Part shown: positions 1-5,114 of the stretch, piece by piece
Numbering within the stretch: position 1 is the stretch's first letter
How the letters are laid out: the number at the start of each line of letters is the position of its first letter
Assembly: GCA_903831165.1 (NCBI GenBank)
Contig: CAIKWV010000465.1
Location: 1-5,114, forward strand
DNA length: 5,114 bases
Reading direction: 5' to 3'
DNA from: an uncultured cyanobacterium
GTDB lineage: Bacteria; Cyanobacteriota; Cyanobacteriia; PCC-6307; Cyanobiaceae
Translations under genes and position numbers: made by a program
Notes under the pieces: model-generated
The model's input: only the letters and a program-made list of their open reading frames with translations
Databases searched by the model: none
What the model was told of the DNA's origin: nothing

Positions 1-927
<927 letters not shown>

Positions 928-1215
928 CCGGACGGAGCGGCGGGAACCGGGGCGGGCCGGTGAGGGACTGTATCAGCGCTCACCGGCACCCCCGCCGCGC
1001 CCTTGCCCCTATGCATGGGCCTGACGTTGCCCGCCCATGCAGCGGCGGAACCTGCGGCGCCGGCCCAAGCCGAGGGCTGCAGCTGACCCCGAACGCGGTT
1101 GGCCGTGCCGGTCAGAAGGGGGAGCGGGCGATGGGTATATTGCTGGAGGTGAGCAGCTGCGGCTGTGAGCCTGCGGTTTGCGCCGCAACCCCCGCGGCCT
1201 CCGGCCGTGAACCAC
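928..1215. other. Divergent intergenic region between accC and tRNA-Leu
   Basis: These 288 nt separate the divergent accC and tRNA-Leu genes, so promoters for both should lie here. No credible protein gene is visible. An open plus-strand frame (960-1361) has a good purine-rich stretch before an ATG at 1131, but it runs straight through the tRNA. A weak -10-like TACAGT on the minus strand (972-967) could serve accC with a leader of about 30 nt, without a recognisable -35. A small bulged hairpin can be drawn at 1175-1190 (GGTT pairing with AACC plus an inner GC/GC). A near-perfect anti-Shine-Dalgarno complement, GGAGGTGA (1145-1152), has no believable reading frame after it. Confidence 0.6.
1136..1141 (+). 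promoter_or_regulatory. Possible -10 element for tRNA-Leu
   Basis: TATATT matches the sigma-70 consensus TATAAT at five of six positions and stands out as AT-rich in very GC-rich DNA. It lies about 75 nt upstream of the tRNA, giving a plausible short 5' leader for RNase P to remove. No good -35 box is visible 16-19 nt upstream, so this is only a candidate. Confidence 0.22.
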
Positions 1216-1297
1216 GCGGATGTGGTGGAATTGGTAGACACGCACGTTTGAGGGGCGTGTGGCTTCGGCCTTGCGAGTTCAAGTCTCGCCATCCGCA
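1216..1297 (+). tRNA. tRNA-Leu (anticodon GAG)
   Basis: This 82-nt gene folds as a class II tRNA. The acceptor stem GCGGATG (1216-1222) pairs with CATCCGC (1290-1296), followed by discriminator A1297. The D arm is GTG/CAC around a loop containing the GG of TTGGTAGA. The anticodon stem CACGT (1243-1247) pairs with GCGTG (1255-1259), with one T-G wobble. The loop TTGAGGG puts GAG at 1250-1252, which reads the leucine codons CUC and CUU. The variable arm (1260-1272) is extended, with a TTCG-capped GGC/GCC stem, as expected for tRNA-Leu. The T arm GCGAG-TTCAAGT-CTCGC (1273-1289) is perfect. Discriminator A fits leucine. CCA is not encoded (ATT follows), so it must be added after transcription. 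Confidence 0.97.
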
Positions 1298-1539
1298 TTC
1301 TTCTTTTCCCCCCTGTGGGCCAGGACCCGGGTCACGATCCCGCCAGCGGCCAGCGTCCTGATCCCTCCCAGACGCTCTCCCCGTCACCGGCGTCGACGAC
1401 GCCTCTGATTCCTCTGGCTCAAGACGCCGCGGCAGCGCAGGATCCGTCCGCCCAAGGTCGGGATCTTGTTCAAGGCGGCGTTTCTGCTGACGCGACCTCC
1501 CGGCCGGATGGCGAATCGGTGCCACAAGCCAATTCCCGA

Positions 1540-1649
1540 CCCGAAGCCAGCCTTCTGCCCGAGCTCGGGCCTCGACCTCGGAGCAGCTCTGGGCCCGAAG
1601 CACGTCATCGGCCGGGAAGCCAGGTTGAAGCGGAGGCCGCGCCCGAAGC
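1540..1649 (+). repeat. Three in-phase copies of CCCGAAGC
   Basis: The octamer CCCGAAGC occurs at 1540-1547, 1594-1601 and 1642-1649. The spacings are 54 and 48 nt, both multiples of three. In the frame of the downstream gene each copy encodes Pro-Glu-Ala, within the contexts RPEAS, GPEAR and APEAI. This could be a degenerate 16-18-residue protein repeat or chance in a C/G-biased stretch. Confidence 0.3.
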
Positions 1650-1734
1650 GATAGGCCGGCCAACCGCGAGGCCCTCGCCATCCGCCCAGCCGACAGGGAC
1701 GGCTCCGGCCGTGGCCGCTGTGCCGCCTGCGGGC

Positions 1735-1738
1735 GAGG
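1735..1738 (+). promoter_or_regulatory. Candidate Shine-Dalgarno for the LpxB-like gene
   Basis: GAGG lies 8 nt before the ATG at 1747, an ideal spacing. It decides in favour of 1747 over the GTG at 1315, which has no such element. It could still be chance in GC-rich DNA. Confidence 0.4.
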
Positions 1739-1746
1739 CCATTGGG

Positions 1747-3102
1747 ATGGCCCAGGCCACAGGGATATCTCCGGCCCTGCCCCCTGCGCCCCTGGCCGAC
1801 CAGGCTCCGCCTGCCGACCATCCGGCGGCGGCGGCGATCGTTCTGGTGAGCAATGGCCCCGGCGAGCTCAGCACCTGGGTGAGGCCCCTGGCCGAGCGGC
1901 TCCATCACCAGCTGCCCCTGCGGCCGCGCCAGCCCCAGGCCAACACCACCCTGCGGCTGGTGCTGGTGCCCTGCCCCAATGCCACCGGCCAGGAAGAACG
2001 GGTGGCGCGGCGCTGGGGCCTGTTCGAGCAGGTACTGCCGGCGGCTCGCTTCTGGTGGCTGCTGCTGCGGCCCGCCCGCCACGGCCCCTGGCCCCGGCAG
2101 GGGGTGGTGGTGTTCCTGGGGGGCGACCAGTTCTGGACCGTGCTGCTCTCGGCGCGCCTGGGCTATCGGCACCTCACCTATGCGGAGTGGGTGGCGCGCT
2201 GGCCCCGCTGGAACGATCGCATCGCCGCAATGGGTCCGGTGGCGGCGGCCCGCCTGGGCCGACGCTGGCGCCAGCGCTGCGAGCAGGTGGGTGATCTGAT
2301 GGCCGACCTGTCCGAATCGGCGCGTCAGGCCGAGCCCCTGCCGGCCGGGGAGTGGGTGGCCCTGCTGCCGGGATCCAAGCGGGCCAAGCTGCAGGTGGGC
2401 GTGCCCTTCCTGCTGGAGACGGCGGATCGCCTGGCGGCCCTGCGGCCGGGTTGTCGCTTTCTGCTGCCGGTGGCTCCCACCACGTCCGTGGACGAGCTGC
2501 TCGCCTACGCGGGCCCCGCCAACCCGGTGGCCAGCCATTACGCCGCCGGCCTGCCCAGCCGCAACGGCGAGCTGCTGCTGACCGCGGCCGGCACTGAGAT
2601 TCATCTGTATCAGGAGCATCCCGCCCATGGGGCCCTGAGCCAGTGCAGCCTGGCCCTCACCACCGTCGGGGCCAACACCGCCGAGCTCGGCGCCCTGGCG
2701 CTGCCGATGATCGTGCTGGTGCCCACCCAGCATCTGCATGTGATGCAGGCCTGGGATGGCTGGCTGGGCCTGCTGGCTCGCCTGCCCCTGCTGCGCCGTC
2801 TGCTGGGGGTGGCGCTCACCGCCTGGCGGATGCGGCACCGCGGCTATCTGGCCTGGCCCAACATCGCCGCCGGCCGGGCCGTGGTGCCCGAGCGGGTGGG
2901 GGCGATCGAACCAGCCAGCATCGCCGCGGAGGCCGCCGACTGGTTGGCCCAGCCCCAGCGCCTGGCCGGCATGCGGGACGACCTGCGCAGCCTGCGGGGA
3001 AGGCCCGGCGCCGTGGCAGCCCTGGCCGCCATGGTGCAGGAGCTGCTGCTGCCGCCGACCCCGTCACCGTCCTCCCCGCCGGCGTTATCGCCGCGGCCTT
3101 GA
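1747..3102 (+). CDS. LpxB-like (lipid-A-disaccharide synthase-related) cyanobacterial glycosyltransferase
   Basis: The 451-residue product resembles the GT-B glycosyltransferases related to LpxB, which joins two UDP-derived acylated glucosamines into the lipid A disaccharide at the inner membrane. Seen: a Pro/Ala-rich leader (about 1-27), then IVLVSNGPGELSTWVRP (SNGPGE at 35-40), which fills the N-terminal nucleotide-fold strand. Next come FLGGDQFW (GGDQFW at 125-130) and LPGSKRAK (207-214), matching the LPGSR loop of LpxB. After these are TVGANTAELG (306-315), matching LpxB's SGTAALE, and YLAWPNIAAGRAVVPE (367-382), matching its YVSLPNLLAGRELVKE. These last motifs shape the donor site in LpxB. 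The protein ends in a Pro/Ser-rich tail (437-451). The N terminus lacks the usual AGExSGD of true LpxB, so the acceptor and exact product are uncertain, and I give no symbol. The ATG at 1747 is preferred for its GAGG and for codon use; the frame is open further upstream. It follows tRNA-Leu on the same strand. Confidence 0.85.
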   Translation: MAQATGISPALPPAPLADQAPPADHPAAAAIVLVSNGPGELSTWVRPLAERLHHQLPLRPRQPQANTTLRLVLVPCPNATGQEERVARRWGLFEQVLPAARFWWLLLRPARHGPWPRQGVVVFLGGDQFWTVLLSARLGYRHLTYAEWVARWPRWNDRIAAMGPVAAARLGRRWRQRCEQVGDLMADLSESARQAEPLPAGEWVALLPGSKRAKLQVGVPFLLETADRLAALRPGCRFLLPVAPTTSVDELLAYAGPANPVASHYAAGLPSRNGELLLTAAGTEIHLYQEHPAHGALSQCSLALTTVGANTAELGALALPMIVLVPTQHLHVMQAWDGWLGLLARLPLLRRLLGVALTAWRMRHRGYLAWPNIAAGRAVVPERVGAIEPASIAAEAADWLAQPQRLAGMRDDLRSLRGRPGAVAALAAMVQELLLPPTPSPSSPPALSPRP

Positions 3103-3404
3103 TCACGGCTCCCCAGTGCCACCGTGGCTGAACGGGGCCAGGGCGCTGCGACAAGCCGTCACGGGCTGTGCCGGCAGGCCCCGTGCGTCCCGCGCCCATC
3201 GTTGAGCAACCACCGTGTCTGGTCATCCAGTCGCTGGCGGGCTGTTTCCGTCACCACCCCAGGGACGTCCGTTGCCACAGGCCCCACGGGGTTGGGGAGC
3301 CTGGTTCCTGAGCGGGCCAGAGACCTGTTCAGGCCTGTCTCCGCAGCCGATAGGGGCGGTGGGGGCTGGTTAGCATCACCCCAAGAGCACCCAATGCCTC
3401 CGCC
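3103..3404. other. Intergenic region between the LpxB-like gene and msrB
   Basis: About 300 nt without a convincing gene. Frames open across it on both strands have no domain or sensible start and are shadows of msrB or of the upstream gene. A hairpin can be drawn at 3278-3303 (CAGGC with GCCTG, plus three inner C-G pairs), but no T-tract follows. A smaller GCCA-CCG-TGGC stem near 3117-3127 is equally unconvincing as a terminator. Since no clear terminator follows the LpxB-like gene, read-through into msrB is possible, although the gap is long for an operon. Confidence 0.6.
3371..3376 (+). promoter_or_regulatory. Possible -10 element for msrB
   Basis: TAGCAT matches TATAAT at four of six positions and lies about 30 nt before the msrB ATG, giving a short leader. 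No -35 box is recognisable in the GC-rich upstream sequence. It is a weak candidate. Confidence 0.22.
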
Positions 3405-3878
3405 ATGCAGGACAGCGACACCAGCAGCCTCAGCACCGAGCCCGGCCCTGAGGCTGCGGCAAGCTCCGCCTGCGGCATCGCCAGCGGTCTGGCCCGCGGT
3501 GCCAGCGAGGAGCAGTGGCGCCAGAAGCTCACCCCCGAACAGTTCCGGGTGGCACGCCAGGGGGGCACCGAGCGGGCCTTCACCGGCGCCTACTGGAAAA
3601 GCAAGGACGCCGGCATGTATCACTGCATCTGCTGCGGTGCCGAACTGTTCAGCTCCGCCGCCAAGTTTGATTCGGGCACCGGGTGGCCCAGCTTCTGGGA
3701 CGGGGTGAGCTCCGGCGCGATCACCACCCTGACCGACTCCAGCCACGGCATGGTGCGCACCGAGATCCGCTGCAGCGGCTGCGATGCCCACCTGGGACAC
3801 GTCTTCAACGACGGGCCGGCACCGACGGGTCAGCGCTACTGCGTCAACTCCGCCTCGCTCGATTTCCAGCCCCGCTGA
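3405..3878 (+). CDS. msrB: Peptide-methionine (R)-S-oxide reductase MsrB
   Basis: MsrB reduces the R epimer of methionine sulfoxide in oxidised proteins, a cytosolic repair step normally recycled by thioredoxin. The 157-residue product has the complete SelR domain from about residue 36 to the end. It shows [14 protein letters not shown] and then the zinc cysteines C74 and C77 in [11 protein letters not shown]. The [11 protein letters not shown] motif (87-97) follows, then [21 protein letters not shown] with zinc cysteines C123 and C126. The catalytic C146 lies in [11 protein letters not shown]. The position that holds the resolving Cys in two-Cys MsrB proteins (SGCGWPSF) is Thr92 here, as in one-Cys types. 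The first ~34 residues are a Ser/Ala/Gly-rich extension without a signal peptide. ATG 3405 is the only ATG, as an in-frame TAG lies at 3351-3353; its Shine-Dalgarno is weak (AAGAG, 17 nt away). It converges on the PRC-barrel gene. Confidence 0.97.
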   Translation: MQDSDTSSLSTEPGPEAAASSACGIASGLARGASEEQWRQKLTPEQFRVARQGGTERAFTGAYWKSKDAGMYHCICCGAELFSSAAKFDSGTGWPSFWDGVSSGAITTLTDSSHGMVRTEIRCSGCDAHLGHVFNDGPAPTGQRYCVNSASLDFQPR

Positions 3879-3885
3879 GCGGGGC
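3869..3885. terminator. GC hairpin at the convergent msrB / PRC-barrel junction
   Basis: GCCCCGC (3869-3875) pairs perfectly with GCGGGGC (3879-3885) around the loop TGA, which is the msrB stop codon itself. The 7-bp all-G/C stem lies between two convergent genes and, being a palindrome, forms on both transcripts. No T-run follows on either strand, so it is not a textbook intrinsic terminator. Cyanobacterial terminators often lack strong T-tracts, so a bidirectional terminator or 3'-end stabilising hairpin is a reasonable inference. Confidence 0.4.
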
Positions 3886-3893
3886 CGGCAACG

Positions 3894-5114
3894 TCACCAG
3901 GGGTCGTCCAGCACTTCCGGCTCGACGTCGATCGGATCGGGCTCGCCAGCGCGTGCGGGGCGGGGCTCGGCGGCCAGGGGCCTGCGGGAAGGCTGCAATG
4001 ACTCCTCCCGTCCGGGCCTTTCAGTCCCTGGGCGAACCGGGGCAGGGCGCTCAGGCGGCAACGGGCGCCGCTCCTCGGCCCATTCCCCGCGGGGGCTGCT
4101 CTGCGGCGGCTCCACCCAGTCGCGGCGTTCCTCGTCCACAAACTCCCGCCCGTAGCGGGACCCCTCATCGCGTGCCCCAATCGCCGGTGACCTCAGCGCC
4201 GCTCGCTCCTCCTCGGCGTCCTGATCGCGCCAGCGGGATGGCTGCGGCCGCTCCGTCGACGCCTCGTCGCGACGGCGGCCTCCGGGCTGGGATGCGTAGT
4301 CGCGACCGTCGAAGTCGCTCCGGTCCCTGATCGGCGATTCCGGCTCAGGGCGCTCCCGCCCAGCGCGGTCGAAGGGTGCCTGCTGGCGCACTTCGGGTTC
4401 GTAGGAGTTGCGCTCCAGGCTCTCGACCGGACGCCGCCCGAGTTCGGGGCGTCCGGAGTCACGCCCCTCGAAGTCACGGCGCCCGAAGTCCCGCTGGCCA
4501 TCGTCAATACGGTCGTCGTCCTCGCGCGCCGGCACTCTGCGGCTGGCATCGGGGCCGTCCAGGTCGTCGTCGAGGTAGCGGCGCTGCCGCAGGGGCTGGC
4601 GCTCGCGCCGATCTTCCAGTTCGAGGTAGTCCAGTTCGGATTCGGGTTGCACGGCCCGGCTGGTGGCCGGCTGGATGCGGCGTTGCTCGCTGGCGCTGGG
4701 CAGCCCGGCCGGCAGCTGGTTCTCGGCCGGCACGACGCCGCTGCGGAACCGGTCCCGTTCTTCCTGCTCCCAGCTGCTGCCGCCGATGCCGAGTTTTTCG
4801 AGTAGGCCGGTGCCGAGCTGCTTGAGCTTCTCCTCGGCCCCCTCGTAGACAATGATTCGATCGCTGCCGCTGCTGACGATCTCGCCCACGGCCAGCTCCC
4901 AGGTGCTCAGCACCCCTTCGCCCAGCAGGGGCACGCCCAGGGCACCGATCACCAGAGTGGTGAGCTCGCCGGTTTCGATGTCGAAGCTGAAGCCCAGCAC
5001 CCGACCGAGCTGGGCACCGGATTCGGTCACCACCTGGCAGTTGATGACCTTGCTGTAGCGCTCCGGGTTGAAGCTCTCCGAAAGGGAGTCGGCCGAATCC
5101 ACCAGGATCACGTC
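3894..5114 (-). CDS. PRC-barrel domain protein with long charged disordered tail (5' end cut)
   Basis: The visible 406 residues begin at the window edge. The frame is open to the edge and a GTG sits at 5111. The opening VILVDSADSLSESFNPERYS reads like the end of a preceding domain, so the true start probably lies outside. Counting from that GTG, a PRC-barrel domain spans about 19-90. It shows the typical GAQLGRVLGFSFDIETGEL core, then TLVIG and DRIIVYEG strands. A short helical segment follows (EEKLKQLGTGLLEKLG, 93-108), then a tail of almost 290 residues rich in Arg, Glu, Asp and Pro. The tail is predicted disordered, with no membrane segment or signal. It ends in IDVEPEVLDDPW (394-405). PRC-barrels are small beta-barrel protein-protein or RNA-contact modules found in photosynthetic reaction centre subunit H and in RimM. 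The role here is unknown; a scaffold or regulatory adaptor is only an inference. The tail keeps G/C-ending codons, so it looks genuinely coding. Confidence 0.88.
   Translation of the reverse strand, partial: DVILVDSADSLSESFNPERYSKVINCQVVTESGAQLGRVLGFSFDIETGELTTLVIGALGVPLLGEGVLSTWELAVGEIVSSGSDRIIVYEGAEEKLKQLGTGLLEKLGIGGSSWEQEERDRFRSGVVPAENQLPAGLPSASEQRRIQPATSRAVQPESELDYLELEDRRERQPLRQRRYLDDDLDGPDASRRVPAREDDDRIDDGQRDFGRRDFEGRDSGRPELGRRPVESLERNSYEPEVRQQAPFDRAGRERPEPESPIRDRSDFDGRDYASQPGGRRRDEASTERPQPSRWRDQDAEEERAALRSPAIGARDEGSRYGREFVDEERRDWVEPPQSSPRGEWAEERRPLPPERPAPVRPGTERPGREESLQPSRRPLAAEPRPARAGEPDPIDVEPEVLDDPW

Larger units (their letters stand above)
1298..1746 (+). other. Stop-free, atypical region between tRNA-Leu and the LpxB-like gene
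   Basis: This stretch is open in the same frame as the downstream glycosyltransferase; the frame is stop-free from 1252, just after a TGA inside the tRNA. A GTG at 1315 would add 144 residues. That product would be Pro/Ala/Ser/Gln/Arg-rich with no recognisable domain. Third codon positions here carry many A/T bases (GAT, CAA, GTT, CCT, GAA), unlike the almost uniformly G/C third positions downstream. The GTG at 1315 has no Shine-Dalgarno and lies only 17 nt past the tRNA. I therefore lean towards non-coding or decayed sequence and an LpxB-like start at 1747. An expressed disordered N-terminal extension remains possible, since three PEA-coding repeats keep the frame. Nothing else recognisable is present. 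Confidence 0.5.

Noticed and set aside
1216..1297. tRNA-Leu as a prophage or island attachment site
   Set aside because: No integrase gene and no second copy of the tRNA 3' end was seen in the window.
960..1361. Plus-strand frame with ATG at 1131 preceded by a purine-rich AAGGGGGAG
   Set aside because: Its translation runs through the tRNA (GGIGRHARLRGVW...), the familiar artefact of translating a tRNA-Leu gene; there is no domain.
1112..1681. Minus-strand 189-codon frame opposite the tRNA and the LpxB-like 5' region
   Set aside because: It contains WRDLNSQGRSHTPLKRACLP, the antisense translation of tRNA-Leu; the rest is compositional shadow.
1384..2838. Minus-strand 484-codon frame opposite the LpxB-like gene
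   Set aside because: Long because of high GC and third-position bias of the real gene; rich in Gln/Gly/His/Arg, without motifs, while the plus strand has clear glycosyltransferase motifs.
3278..3303. Hairpin CAGGC...GCCTG as a terminator or regulatory RNA
   Set aside because: Moderate stem, no T-tract, nearly 180 nt from the upstream stop; such stems are common by chance in GC-rich DNA.
3159..3800. Minus-strand 213-codon frame across the gap and msrB
   Set aside because: Overlaps msrB, whose zinc and catalytic motifs are complete; the shadow has no domain.

Overview
The window looks like chromosomal DNA from a high-GC picocyanobacterium of the Synechococcus/Cyanobium type. Three things point there: very G/C-rich third codon positions, a cyanobacterial-style LpxB-like glycosyltransferase with the SNGPGE...W signature, and a PRC-barrel protein with a long charged tail. 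The tRNA also lacks an encoded CCA, as is usual in cyanobacteria. The assignment rests on remembered family resemblance, not on a search.

Layout from left to right: (1) the first 309 codons of accC, the biotin carboxylase of acetyl-CoA carboxylase, on the minus strand and cut by the left edge; (2) a divergent intergenic gap of about 290 nt; (3) a tRNA-Leu with anticodon GAG on the plus strand; (4) about 450 nt of stop-free but atypical DNA; (5) an LpxB-like glycosyltransferase gene, plus strand; (6) a gap of about 300 nt; (7) msrB, a methionine-R-sulfoxide reductase, plus strand; (8) a convergent junction of only 15 nt, with a perfect GC-rich hairpin that has the msrB stop codon as its loop; (9) a PRC-barrel protein on the minus strand, cut at its 5' end by the right edge.

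The genes do not form one pathway. accC is fatty-acid synthesis, the glycosyltransferase is probably envelope glycolipid metabolism, msrB is oxidative protein repair, and the PRC-barrel protein is probably a scaffold or regulator. The plus-strand block (tRNA-Leu, LpxB-like, msrB) sits between two minus-strand genes.

No mobile element, CRISPR array, phage gene or defence system was found. The points most worth a second look are the ambiguous 5' extension of the LpxB-like gene, the disordered tail and distinctive C-terminal tip of the PRC-barrel protein, the hairpin on the msrB stop codon, and the Thr at the usual resolving-Cys position of MsrB.
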